Source: Candidatus Poseidoniaceae archaeon (GTDB lineage: Archaea > Thermoplasmatota > Poseidoniia > Poseidoniales > Poseidoniaceae). Taken from it: DNA of 39,093 nucleotides. The notes under the pieces are model-generated. The model searched no databases. It was not told the DNA's origin and worked only from the letters and a program-made list of their open reading frames with translations. Position numbers and translations under genes: made by a program. This document shows, one piece after another, positions 9,592-20,100 of the stretch (its first letter is position 1; each line of letters begins with the position of its first letter). The stretch is from assembly GCA_024958795.1 (NCBI GenBank), contig JANXHP010000047.1, forward strand, positions 1 to 39,093, written 5' to 3'.

Positions 9592-10068
9592 ATGGCAAAC
9601 TATTGGCTGATGAAATCAGAGCCCGATGTATATCCTTATTCACAACTTGTGGCGGATGGTTCAACCCATTGGGATGGAGTTAGAAATTACCAAGCGAGAA
9701 ATATTATGCGCGATGATATGAAGGTTGGCGATTTTGTATTATTTTACCATTCAAATACCAAACCACCCCATGTTGCAGGGATTGCTAAGGTATGCAGAGA
9801 AGGTTATCCTGACCATACTTCATGGGATAGAAAGAGCAAATATTTTGATGAGAAATCTTCAGAAGAAAAACCTCGATGGATAATGGTAGACATTGAACCT
9901 GTGTGTGAATTGCCTAGTATTATTTCACTTGGGTCTGTAAGAGAAAATGAACGATGTGAGGGTATGCTATTGATCAGAAAGGGGCAACGTCTTTCCGTTC
10001 AACCAGTAGAAGAACTCCATTTTGATGCGATTTTAGACATGATCGGAATGTCAAGAGATGATTTGTAG
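9592..10068 (+). CDS. EVE domain-containing protein
   Basis: A 158-residue single-domain protein of the EVE family (PUA-like fold). The opening MANYWLMKSEPDVYPYSQL, the WDGVRNYQARNIMRDDMKVGD segment and FYHSNTKPPHVAGIAKV are characteristic of the thymocyte-nuclear-protein-1-like branch. EVE domains bind modified bases in RNA or DNA; the ligand here cannot be read from the sequence. No Shine-Dalgarno is seen before ATG 9592. It lies 54 bases after the RND-type gene and 38 bases before the aminotransferase, so the three may share a transcript, but no functional link is evident. Confidence 0.92.
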   Translation: MANYWLMKSEPDVYPYSQLVADGSTHWDGVRNYQARNIMRDDMKVGDFVLFYHSNTKPPHVAGIAKVCREGYPDHTSWDRKSKYFDEKSSEEKPRWIMVDIEPVCELPSIISLGSVRENERCEGMLLIRKGQRLSVQPVEELHFDAILDMIGMSRDDL

Positions 10069-10094
10069 GTTAAGTTTGATAGTTGGTTGTCCAT

Positions 10095-10100
10095 GGGGTG
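10095..10100 (+). promoter_or_regulatory. Shine-Dalgarno site choosing the aminotransferase start
   Basis: GGGGTG lies six bases before ATG 10107. It argues against the in-frame TTG at 10083, which would place this site inside the gene. Confidence 0.55.
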
Positions 10101-10106
10101 AATGTC

Positions 10107-11318
10107 ATGAGTGAAAATCAGATACCTGTTACCGCCCGTGCTTCAAATATTGAATATGCCATTCGCGATGTAGTAGTTCCAGCGACAGCACTTGAAGCAC
10201 AGGGTCATGAAATTCTCAAATTGAATATTGGTGACCCGATTGCATATCCAGGATTACCAACACCAGAACATATGGTTGATGCATATGTTAATGCATTGAA
10301 AGATGGTAGAAATGGCTACTCACATTCATATGGATTGCCTGAGTTAAGAGATGCAATTGCAGAGGATGAACATAACAAAGGATGGAATGCTACAGCAGAT
10401 GATGTCTATATTTGTCACGGAGTTACCGAGGCACTTCAGATAATATTTGCAGCTACATTATCACAAGGAGATATTGTTTTAGCACCAGGTCCACATTATC
10501 CTCCATACATGGCATATCCACAAGGATATGGTGCTGAAACAGTTGAGTATAGATTGAAACCAGATGATGGCTGGAAAATTGACTTTGATGATATTGAATC
10601 AAAAATGAATGAATCTGTGCGCTTGTTGGTAATAATAAATCCTAATAATCCATGTGGTAATGTTGCCACTGAAGACGAAGTTGACCGATTATTGTCAATT
10701 GCATCTAAATGGCCAAATTGTATGGTAATTGCTGATGAAATATACGATGGATTAGATTTTACAGGCCATCAAGTAAGTGTAGCAAGTCGCTCAAAAAAAG
10801 TACCAGTTTTTTCTTTGAATGGAGTGTCAAAGGTATACTATGCCCCTGGATGGAGGATTGGGTATATGGCAATTCATGACCCAACTGGAAGAATGAATTT
10901 AGTAAGAGATGGCATTGAACGTATGCTTCGATCACGGCTGTGTGCATCTACACCTGCTCAATTGGGCTATCTTGCTGGCTTAACAAGTGACAGAACTTGG
11001 ATGAAAGGATATAGGCAGAAAGTAATTGCTCAACGCGACCTTTGTCTCGATAGAATCGATGCAATAGATGGTCTAGAAGTACAATCTCCGGGAGGGGCAT
11101 TCTACATGTTTGTGAAATTGACCGATGAAAGATGGGCTCAAGATGATAAGCAATTTGTCCTTGATTTGCTACATCAAGAGCATGTATTGGTAGTACATGG
11201 GAGTGGTTTTTCAGCAAACTTAGGTAAAGGGCATTTCCGGATAGTGTATCTACCAAGTGTGGAGATATTGAATGAAGCATTCGATAGAATAGGCCGTTTT
11301 TTACAAAATAATCGCTAA
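10107..11318 (+). CDS. PLP-dependent class I aminotransferase (AlaA-like)
   Basis: A fold-type I aminotransferase of 403 residues, most like alanine/aspartate aminotransferases of the AlaA group. The PLP lysine is K242 in LNGVSKVYYAPGWRIGYMA. Upstream are INPNNPCGNVATEDE, which contains the conserved Asn, and IADEIYDGL, which carries the Asp and Tyr contacting the cofactor. The C-terminal part has SPGGAFYMFVKL and FRIVYL, the latter providing the substrate carboxylate Arg. Probable reaction: pyruvate plus glutamate to alanine plus 2-oxoglutarate; other amino donors are possible because specificity cannot be read by eye. The start is fixed by GGGGTG six bases upstream. Confidence 0.88.
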   Translation: MSENQIPVTARASNIEYAIRDVVVPATALEAQGHEILKLNIGDPIAYPGLPTPEHMVDAYVNALKDGRNGYSHSYGLPELRDAIAEDEHNKGWNATADDVYICHGVTEALQIIFAATLSQGDIVLAPGPHYPPYMAYPQGYGAETVEYRLKPDDGWKIDFDDIESKMNESVRLLVIINPNNPCGNVATEDEVDRLLSIASKWPNCMVIADEIYDGLDFTGHQVSVASRSKKVPVFSLNGVSKVYYAPGWRIGYMAIHDPTGRMNLVRDGIERMLRSRLCASTPAQLGYLAGLTSDRTWMKGYRQKVIAQRDLCLDRIDAIDGLEVQSPGGAFYMFVKLTDERWAQDDKQFVLDLLHQEHVLVVHGSGFSANLGKGHFRIVYLPSVEILNEAFDRIGRFLQNNR

Positions 11319-11375
11319 GTTGGTAATACTCCTGTTGGCGATTAGTTGATGAGTCTAATGCTGTGTGGCGTAAAC

Positions 11376-14300
11376 ATGAAGAGAGGCAATCAAGTCCATT
11401 TCCTCTATTTATTTTCATTATTTGCAATAATTGCAATACCCAGTGCTCAAGCTGTAACAATTGCAAATCCAACTGACCTTCAAATCCGCTACATATTCCC
11501 AGCACTGATTGCTTTCACTATTGCAATACCAGTTTGGACATGGTTTATTCCTAGACAATTATCCAATCTGCAGGTTGCATTTGAGATAGACGAAGATCTA
11601 TACGAAGTGCATCGAATTACCCGAAGTATACGGGATGCAAGAGAACTGTTGAGAGAGAAAACGGTCACTCTTGGTGTGGGTTTGTACATGATGGGGATGA
11701 CCGGAGTACTATTGTTAATTACAGAATTGCTGTTTAATGCAGAGGTATTCTATGAACCCAATTTGTTTTTGATTGCTGTGTTAATCGGAATACCTGTAAT
11801 AATTTCACCATGGGAAACACTCAATGCCCAACTTATTGGTAAAAGAAAGAAGAGCACCATAAAGAGTAGAATATTCCGCAGAGGATTTCGTCGTGTTCTA
11901 ACATTGGGATTTTTAGTTGGAGCAACAATCGGCACTACCATTTTTGGGATTCAATCAGAGGGGACACTGACTCCTGTTTGGCTTGCTGCAGCAATGCTGA
12001 CATTTATGGCTCCAGCTATTATTGCATATGGTAGAATAATGGGTGCCTCTTGGAATATGCTTCTAATCAATAAATGGAGAACAGCTAATGGGAGGCCAAA
12101 TCCTATTGATCCTGATAAGGCAGGATTTCTATCTCGAGTGTTTTCACTGATATTGGTTATATTTTTGGCTACAATGCCAATTACTGCATTGAATGGTATT
12201 GTAACTGTTTTCTATATTCTAGTAAATCAGCCAGACAATGCCACTGAAGTGTTGAATTTTGGAGGTATTATCGGCCACTCCATATATCTCAGAATTGATT
12301 TAATTTCCGAATTATTGTTCCATTGGCAATTCATCAAAGCAATGCCCCAATTCTTATCTATTTACTTAACGATGAATATTGCGATTGTGGGTCTAGCATT
12401 CATTTTTGAATTGACAAGAAACTTGATTTTGGGCGGGCAATCATTTGGTGGATTATTCGGAGTCACTCTAGATACGCCAAGGGAAATTAGAACAGAAACT
12501 GCGGCACAGTCAAGACAGTTAACATTTGCATTTGCAGGATTTTCAGGATACACTGTATTGTTGTTAATTTTAGTAAGTTACAAAGAATTTGGCGATTTAA
12601 TGCCACTTACTGATTGGTTAGAATCGAAGGGATTTAATGAGGGAATGAGATTACTTACTACATGGATGTTCATTGCTGTAGGACAGGCGATTTTCCTATT
12701 GACTTGGTTATTGTCGATATTTAGGTTCTCTCATCTAAGTAAATTGCGATTTGATTTAAATCCAGATGAAAGAAGAGAAGGTGCTGTGAAATTAGAAGGC
12801 GGAGGTTGGATGAGACAAGCCGTAGAAATGGCTGCTCGCAGTGAAGATTTAGATGGCTTGATCAATTTCCAAAGGCGCTCTATTAGCGAGGATGCAGCAA
12901 TAGTAAGACATGAAAAAGCTCGTGCAAAGATGTGGGAGATGGCGATTAGAGGTCTTTGGCCTTTAGCGATTGAAGAAGCAAGGAAAGTATTAGCACAATC
13001 TGGTGGTGATGATGATGAGTCGCGAATGATTATTGCAACAGGTCAAATCGCTTCAAGAAGATTAGATGCAGCAAGGGAAGCATTGCATGGGTTACAGCAA
13101 CCTGAAGGATATGATGAGCCTGAATTATTGGCCTTCATTTGTGAATGGATGGATCCATGGCAAGGCAATGTTACCGAAGATGACATTTGGGACTGGGAAA
13201 ACAATTCATGTATTGATCATCTACAAATGCTAATGAGTATGTTACGTGGTTGGAAGTCTAACCCATCGATCAATAATGTCCACAATGACCGTCTTTCTCG
13301 TGTTGCAAAATTATCTATGATCGCATTGATGAGGGCTCAAAGGCAACACGATGAAGCATTAGAGTTAGCACTTCAGTTGGTTAAAGAAGAACCTGTTGGC
13401 GTACGTCCAAGGATTGCAGCAGCACTTTGTTTAGTCGATAAGGGTGACTGGCATTCAGCTCGTTCAATAACGACTGAATTGATAGAAAGCGACCCAAGAG
13501 ACCCAAGAGTGATGGCATTATCATTTATCTTAGGCCAACCGCAAGATGAGGATGAATTGGAAGTTGCATTAGTTAATTCAGATAAAAAGAAAATGAAGAA
13601 ATTAATCAATGAGGCACCAGTAAATTCAGTTGCAGCGCTTTCGGTCAAAGGAGGAATGGACGAGGCAATAAATGCTAATATTCTAATCGCTAGCCATGAA
13701 GCAGTAAAACGCGGGATGACTCCAAGATATTCATTTGGAGTCTTAAGTATAATTATGCATTATTTTGTATTATTTCCCTCTTGGTTAATTGCAGGAATAT
13801 ATGTCTCCTCTCTAAGGGGAGAAGCCCAAGGTGCTGCAGTTGTTGTAGGGCTCATATTCTTCCATCTAGGGGCTCGTCGTTTCTCAAAGCAGCAGAGGAG
13901 AGTAGTTCGTCATCGTGACCAAAAGGCAATGGTTGCCTATGCAAAACGTATGAAAAGAAGTAAAGTGATTCCAGCTAAGGGAAATTTACCAGTAGGAACA
14001 CATCTGTTGATTTCTGGAATTTTGGTAACAGTAAACGGTGTTGTTCTAGATGTTGGAATGCCTGGTTGGTTAACTGTTAGGTTACCAAAAGATACAGATA
14101 AAACAGTGAAATCCAAGTTATTGAGACAGGCAGGTCTTATTGGAAAATCCCGACCTCCAAGATTGCAACCTTTGGGTGAAGGATGGTGGCTCAAAAGGCC
14201 GAAAGAAGATGGTGCTGAAATACCCGCATTAGAGAGATTAATCGGGCCTGCAGCATATCGGGGACGACAACAATATGTTGAGCGCAAAAAAGGCAAGGCA

Positions 14301-14525
14301 AGCCGCCCTAGGGGAAGGGTTTCAGGTAATCCTAAACAAGTTACTAGAGTTGACTTAAAGACAAAAGAAATCCCTTCCAATACGATTCGTTCAGAACGAA
14401 AAAAGGAACGTAATCTTTCCGATAGTCCTATGTCTAGAATTGGCACATTGACTCCTGAAAGAGGAATAATTCCTCAACGTAAGAACAACGATGATGATTC
14501 GGGCGATGATATTTCATTCCTTTAA
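11376..14525 (+). CDS. Large membrane protein with central TPR-like helical region, function unknown
   Basis: About 1049 residues. The N-terminus looks like a signal peptide (MKRGNQVHFLYLFSLFAIIA with AQA near residue 26), followed by about nine hydrophobic segments up to residue 460. A soluble alpha-helical region (about 480-770) has TPR-like pairs such as EKARAKMWEMAIRGLWPLAI and RAQRQHDEALELALQLVKEE. Two more membrane helices follow (about 790-850), and the last 200 residues are strongly basic and probably disordered. I do not recognise a named family. ATG 11376 is preferred because it gives a clean signal-like start; ATG 11349 is an alternative. Its position between an aminotransferase and glyA does not reveal a role. 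Confidence 0.75.
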   Translation: MKRGNQVHFLYLFSLFAIIAIPSAQAVTIANPTDLQIRYIFPALIAFTIAIPVWTWFIPRQLSNLQVAFEIDEDLYEVHRITRSIRDARELLREKTVTLGVGLYMMGMTGVLLLITELLFNAEVFYEPNLFLIAVLIGIPVIISPWETLNAQLIGKRKKSTIKSRIFRRGFRRVLTLGFLVGATIGTTIFGIQSEGTLTPVWLAAAMLTFMAPAIIAYGRIMGASWNMLLINKWRTANGRPNPIDPDKAGFLSRVFSLILVIFLATMPITALNGIVTVFYILVNQPDNATEVLNFGGIIGHSIYLRIDLISELLFHWQFIKAMPQFLSIYLTMNIAIVGLAFIFELTRNLILGGQSFGGLFGVTLDTPREIRTETAAQSRQLTFAFAGFSGYTVLLLILVSYKEFGDLMPLTDWLESKGFNEGMRLLTTWMFIAVGQAIFLLTWLLSIFRFSHLSKLRFDLNPDERREGAVKLEGGGWMRQAVEMAARSEDLDGLINFQRRSISEDAAIVRHEKARAKMWEMAIRGLWPLAIEEARKVLAQSGGDDDESRMIIATGQIASRRLDAAREALHGLQQPEGYDEPELLAFICEWMDPWQGNVTEDDIWDWENNSCIDHLQMLMSMLRGWKSNPSINNVHNDRLSRVAKLSMIALMRAQRQHDEALELALQLVKEEPVGVRPRIAAALCLVDKGDWHSARSITTELIESDPRDPRVMALSFILGQPQDEDELEVALVNSDKKKMKKLINEAPVNSVAALSVKGGMDEAINANILIASHEAVKRGMTPRYSFGVLSIIMHYFVLFPSWLIAGIYVSSLRGEAQGAAVVVGLIFFHLGARRFSKQQRRVVRHRDQKAMVAYAKRMKRSKVIPAKGNLPVGTHLLISGILVTVNGVVLDVGMPGWLTVRLPKDTDKTVKSKLLRQAGLIGKSRPPRLQPLGEGWWLKRPKEDGAEIPALERLIGPAAYRGRQQYVERKKGKASRPRGRVSGNPKQVTRVDLKTKEIPSNTIRSERKKERNLSDSPMSRIGTLTPERGIIPQRKNNDDDSGDDISFL

Positions 14526-14587
14526 TTCAATATTATCAAAGCAAGAGCATCAATTAATTCAAAGACCGTATACGAGAACCATGCATT

Positions 14588-15901
14588 ATGTCCGATAGAA
14601 GAGGCGCATGGTCTCCCTCAAATTCTACGCTTAGAAAAGCACAAGCAGTGATGGAAGCAACACAAGATAGTGGTAATTTGTACCGAAATGGTTTCGGGAT
14701 GATCGCATCGGAAAATATTGTTTCTCCAATGGTTCAAAGAATCGTCTCAAGCGACTTACATGGTAGATATGCAGAGGGGCTTCCTGGAAAGAGATATTAC
14801 CAAGGTTGTGATGATTTTGATACAATTGAATCAATTGGTATCGATTTAGCGAAGAAAGTGTTCAATGCACCTTTTGCAAATATTCAATCAACATCGGGCA
14901 CGGTCTCAAATATCGCTGCACTCAAAGCACTTGCAAAACCAGGGGATAATATCACTGCGGTTTCAACAGCAGATGGTGGACACATTTCTCATGCTAGGAT
15001 GGGTGCTGTTGGTTTAAGAGATCTCAATCTCTCTACATACCCATGGGATGTGGACAGAATGGAACCAGATGTTGATGGTGCATGCCAATTAATTAGAGAA
15101 ATGCAACCAAAAATTGCATTAATTGGCCAATCAGTATTCCTATTCCCCACTCCACTAACTGAAATCGCTGATGCTGCACATGAGGTTGGTGCAAAGGTGA
15201 TGTATGACGGAGCGCATGTTTTGGGATTGATTGCCGGAGGCGTATTCCAAGATCCACTAAAGGAAGGTGCTGATGTGATGACTGGTTCATCCCACAAAAC
15301 ATTCCCAGGTCCTCAGGGTGGTTTTTTGATATCATCAAGTGAGGATGAAAAATTTCAAAAGAAATTGAATAATGCAATATTCCCAGGTGTATGTTCGTCA
15401 TATCATCTTCATCATGTTGCAGGAAAAGTAGTTGCATTAGCTGAATTTGAGGAATACGGTCAAGCCTATGCTCAAGATACAGTGGCAAATGCAAAAGCAT
15501 TTGCGAATGCGTTAGCAGCAGAAGGGTTTGATGTATTGGCTGAATCTAGAGGTTATACTGCAAGTCATCAAGTTCTAACCCGTCATGGGGGATTAGATTC
15601 AGGTGCTGGTGCGAAAGCAGCGCAATTATTAGAGGATGCAGGCATCATTACTAACATGAATATGCTACCTGGAGATACAAAGGCGATGACACCTTCTGGA
15701 TTACGCCTTGGTGTACAAGAATTAACACGCGTTGGTATGGACCAAACCCAAATGGAAGAAGTAGCATCACTTTATGCCAGAGTATTGCTCAAGGGAGAAG
15801 ATCCAGCAAGTGTCAAGAAAGATGTAAAACAATTAAAATCAGAGTTCCAAATAATTCGTTATTGCTTTAATGAGGATGAACTCAATGGTTATCCATTTTG
15901 A
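14588..15901 (+). CDS. glyA: Serine hydroxymethyltransferase
   Basis: Interconverts serine and glycine with transfer of a one-carbon unit to a folate or pterin carrier. The PLP lysine is K237 in TGSSHKTFPGPQGG, the archaeal form of the signature. Other family parts are MIASENIVSP near the N-terminus, GRYAEGLPGKRYYQGCD, and the PLP-binding segment YDGAHVLGLIAGG. Length 437 is normal. No Shine-Dalgarno is seen. The next gene starts 45 bases after the stop behind a good GGGGT site and is probably co-transcribed. A SerA-type enzyme at 1554-2537 could supply serine. Confidence 0.95.
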   Translation: MSDRRGAWSPSNSTLRKAQAVMEATQDSGNLYRNGFGMIASENIVSPMVQRIVSSDLHGRYAEGLPGKRYYQGCDDFDTIESIGIDLAKKVFNAPFANIQSTSGTVSNIAALKALAKPGDNITAVSTADGGHISHARMGAVGLRDLNLSTYPWDVDRMEPDVDGACQLIREMQPKIALIGQSVFLFPTPLTEIADAAHEVGAKVMYDGAHVLGLIAGGVFQDPLKEGADVMTGSSHKTFPGPQGGFLISSSEDEKFQKKLNNAIFPGVCSSYHLHHVAGKVVALAEFEEYGQAYAQDTVANAKAFANALAAEGFDVLAESRGYTASHQVLTRHGGLDSGAGAKAAQLLEDAGIITNMNMLPGDTKAMTPSGLRLGVQELTRVGMDQTQMEEVASLYARVLLKGEDPASVKKDVKQLKSEFQIIRYCFNEDELNGYPF

Positions 15902-15946
15902 ACATCCCACAGTAACAGTCAAAGAGGATTTTGCTAAGGGGTAGTT

Positions 15947-17023
15947 ATGCCCTTAGTCGATGGTGAAGAAGAACCCATTGATTATGAATTGAGCAAAGAA
16001 CTTGAGAGTTCACTAAAGAAAGATGCAATAGGTCACATCTTTGACTCATCAGGAAATCACCTCCTGTTATGGAAAGCGGTTGAATTTGAGTCCTGGTGGA
16101 TTCAATTTGAAAAAATCATAGGAATACCAATGGGGAGAAAAATGGTAAATGCTGCAACTGATGAGGAAGAATTTCACTTATTGACTAATGATGAATACAA
16201 ACTAAGTGGTTTTTTCAAAAATTCACGCAGGAGAAAAATAATTGCTACAAGGTGGTTACAATATGGCTGGGGTGAATTGAATTTCAATGAAAACCATATT
16301 ACTACTCCAACATTAGCTCCTTTTTCAGTTGGAGTTGCTTTAGCAGCAATTGAATATTGCAAGCAGAAAAGGTTCAAAATCACTTGGACTCAGCCAAATT
16401 CAGTATTAATTGCTCTAGATTTAGTGGAAGAGTTACGTGAAATTTCACCTTCCAAGCAAGTGACTGAATTCACTTGGACAAAAAATTGTAATGATAATTA
16501 TTCCACAATGCTTGAGGTTGGTGAATTTCAAGTCGTACGGAAAAATGGCGGCTGGGATTTTGAAGGAGAACGTATGGTTTTCATTCCAGCCAATATATTG
16601 ACAAGATTATTATTCACTACTCAGTCAAGAGCATTGACTATTGGCGATGAATTATCCAGTGCCATTAAATTCGTTGGAATAGAGGAAGCGGAAAAGTCAA
16701 CATTTCTTTGTACTGCACTTTCGATGGTTAATGTGATTGAACAAAGTGAAAGGCCAATTTATATTCTTTCAGACTCTGAGTGGATAAATAAATGTCAATA
16801 TTTACTCGGAAGATTTGGCTTTGTTTGTCCAAATGAAGTGTCTTCACTCAAGGAGAATGGTGCAGTTAAATTTTCATTTTATCACTCACCAACATTACCA
16901 TTTTCAGTTGGAGCGTTAATGGCATTTTGGCAAAGGGCTCATGGCAGATTGGCAAAGGTAACTATAATGTTCCAAGATGTGCTATGTATTGTCGAAATAA
17001 GTTCAAAATTGGAATATAATTAG
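15947..17023 (+). CDS. Unknown soluble protein with internal duplication
   Basis: A 358-residue soluble protein with no membrane segment or signal peptide that I can see. Two stretches resemble each other: TPTLAPFSVGVALAAIEYCK at about residues 122-141 and SPTLPFSVGALMAFWQRAHG at about 320-339, each followed by a basic, beta-like stretch (RFKITW and LAKVTI). This suggests two copies of one fold, each roughly 150-170 residues. I cannot assign a family. GGGGT lies four bases before the ATG (AAGGGGTAGTT), so translation is leadered and the gene is likely in an operon with glyA. Function cannot be stated. Confidence 0.75.
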   Translation: MPLVDGEEEPIDYELSKELESSLKKDAIGHIFDSSGNHLLLWKAVEFESWWIQFEKIIGIPMGRKMVNAATDEEEFHLLTNDEYKLSGFFKNSRRRKIIATRWLQYGWGELNFNENHITTPTLAPFSVGVALAAIEYCKQKRFKITWTQPNSVLIALDLVEELREISPSKQVTEFTWTKNCNDNYSTMLEVGEFQVVRKNGGWDFEGERMVFIPANILTRLLFTTQSRALTIGDELSSAIKFVGIEEAEKSTFLCTALSMVNVIEQSERPIYILSDSEWINKCQYLLGRFGFVCPNEVSSLKENGAVKFSFYHSPTLPFSVGALMAFWQRAHGRLAKVTIMFQDVLCIVEISSKLEYN

Positions 17024-17098
17024 TATTCATTGGTCATTATTCAAAAGTGCCTTTGGAGCGCATTTTCCGCCCATCCATAGTTAAGGACTATAACCGAT

Positions 17099-17106
17099 AC
17101 ATAAAG
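17099..17106 (+). promoter_or_regulatory. Possible TATA box for the Asp-rich surface protein gene
   Basis: ACATAAAG lies about 39 bases before ATG 17142 in the 118-base gap after the preceding gene, which would give a short leader of around 12 bases. Read by eye only. Confidence 0.3.
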
Positions 17107-17141
17107 TCGGCAATCTTGCACGTAAGTGCACGGTGTTCCAA

Positions 17142-20100
17142 ATGACCCTCTCTCACAACCAAATGGCCTATGTGGCAATCGTTTCAACACTAATCTTTGG
17201 CTCCCTTTTCGTGGGTGTCTCAGGATACTACCAAACCAGTGGTTCTATCGGTCAATTCGATAGCGCTGTTGAAGATGATTTATTTGGTAAAGGCACCACT
17301 AGTTCTGAAGCCTTAGATTCTGATGGCGACGGACTTGCAGACTCACTTGAGGAGACTCAATATGGTACAGATCCATTAGATGAGGATACAGATAAAGACG
17401 GTATGAGTGATGGTTGGGAAGTAGAACACGGCCTTAATCCACTCGATAATGGTGAATCTGATGACTTGGAAACAGACCCCGGTCAAGCAGAAACAGAAGA
17501 TGCATCGGAAAAGAATGAAACAGAATCATGGCCTGATCCTAATCAAGGTCCAAATGGAGATCCTGATGGTGATGGCTTAACCAACGAAGCAGAAGCAGAA
17601 TTGGGAACAGACCCACAGAGGTCAGACAGTGATAACGATGGTCTTGGAGACCGCTGGGAATCACTTTACACCACTACTGTTCAAACCCCTGGTGGAACAG
17701 TTACATTATTTGACCCACTTTCTGGTAATTGGGATTGCCTACTGCTAGACCAAGCGATGGTTGATGCTCTATCAGAGAGATTTGATGGAGAGAATGGTAA
17801 TGCAAACTGGGATGACTTAGCAAATCCTGCTGGAACTCACTCCTGTGACATGGTCCTAGATACAGATGATGATGGATTAGCCAATTTTGAGGAAGAAATG
17901 TTTGGAACAAATCCAACAGCAAGGGATTCTGATATGGATTTAATAGATGATATCGTCGAAGTATCTAACACCTCAGTAAGCTTGTTTGTCGGAACTGGTG
18001 AAGATTGTAACATTCCATTATTAGACCCAATTATTAGGGCAGCCCCTTACATGGGAATGGAAAGATCATGGTTCTTACAAGACATGGATAATGATGGAAT
18101 AAACAATGGCCCATCTGATTGGGATACCGATGGAGATGGAATGCCTGATGGATTTGAGTATTGTTACTCACATCAATTAGAACACCCTCAAAATAATGAT
18201 TATGAGACACTTGACCCTGCAAACGCATCCGATGGATATGGCGATTGGGATGAAGATGGAATGAATAATTTAGAGGAATACGAAGTAGCACTAATTTTCG
18301 GTTCAACAAATTTCACATCTCCTTGGAGAGTTGATACCGACCTTGACGGAATGCCAGATGGCTGGGAGTCAACAAATGGACTACACCCAAGAGATGGGTC
18401 AAATGGTGATATTGACCAAGACCGTGATGGTTGGGATGCTGATGGAGACGGAGCTGTACGTTATGACACTCTTGAATTAACAGCAGTTGTCATTGGAATA
18501 GATGTGGTAATGGACCAATGGGTTGTTGCAAATCAAACAGTTGCACGAGCCCAAATTACCCTTGGTGGAGGAAATAAGCAGACTATTCCTCTAACAGCAC
18601 CTGTTGATGGATATGTCTATTCAATCCATGTTGTACTAGGACAAACAATTGAATCAAGGCTGACTATCTGGCTTGAAATTGTAGAACCTGAAGAACAATT
18701 TACAAATGTCATGGAATACAATGCAAGAGATAGAGATGGAGATGGAATAATCGATGGTCGCTCTACAAATCCATTGAACCCCGACACTGATGGAGACGGA
18801 TTGATTGATGGAATTGAAGTAATGGGTTGGGAAATCCTTGTTGTTAATCGTGGTGTCCAAAGAACTTGGGTTACTTCAGACCCTGGTTTGTATGATACCG
18901 ATGCAGATGGTCTAAGCGATTACGAAGAATTCGCATCAATTTGTAACCAAGGTTCAAACGCTTCTAATCCAGATACTGATGGTGATGGTTTGGGAGACCA
19001 AACTGAATCCTTGTCTGGATTCACTTGGGATGGAGAAGCATACTTCACAAGTCCATGTATGTTTGATACAGACAATGATGGTCTTGAAGATGGAGAAGAG
19101 GTAATCGCTGGAGCAGACAATTTCCTAACACATGCAAATAATTCAGATACAGATAATGATGGATTAATTGATGGACATGAAGTGTTGTATATTCCGAGAC
19201 CGTTCCAAAACCCCACAAATCCGTTAATCAATGATACGGATTCTGATGGAATGCTCGATGGTTGGGAAATGCAGGTAAAGTCGACTGAAGAGAACACAAA
19301 TTCTCACTCGTTATGGGTTACCACATCTTCGTGGCAACGTCCAAGTTGTACACCATCGCAAAATGATGATTGCTCAATGCCAGCTGGTGGATATATGTGG
19401 CAAAGTTGGCTTGGAGGCTTTGTTCAGACAGCCAAGTATGAAGTATCGGAGATGAATCTAACCGGATTCGCAATGCCATCTAATTCTAAGTGTGATGGAT
19501 GTTCTGGAAGATGGGCTTTAGATCCATCACTAGATTCATTGAAAGATGATACCTTCGATATCGATAATGATACTCTTCCGAATGGTGCTGAAGCACCTGA
19601 TAGATGGAATACTAACCCAGTAGATGATGATACTGATGGAGATCAACTTCCAGATGGATGGGAAGTTCATTACTCTGAAATCGCTCTAGAACTTGGATTG
19701 ACTGATAATTCAACAACTAGCGTATATGGAGCACGTGGTGTAATGGATCCATCAATGCCAGATAGTGACTTAGACGGAATATGGGATGGAGAAGAAGACC
19801 CTGACCATGATGGTTTGAACCGTTCTGGATTGATTAAGAAATATTGCCCTGGACATAATGATACTACAAATTCAGATTGTCATATTGACCCTGAAACTCC
19901 AGATGGTAAGAAATTCTATGATAACTTAGAAAATTACACTAATCTTGAAGAGATGCAGAATAATACTAACCCGGTATCAAATGATACTGATGGAGATGAA
20001 TGGAATGACGGACCTGAAGTCTACTACCAAGATCATGATGATGATGGTATGGCAACAGGTTGGGAACATCACTTCAAATTCGACCCTGAAGATGCTGCCG

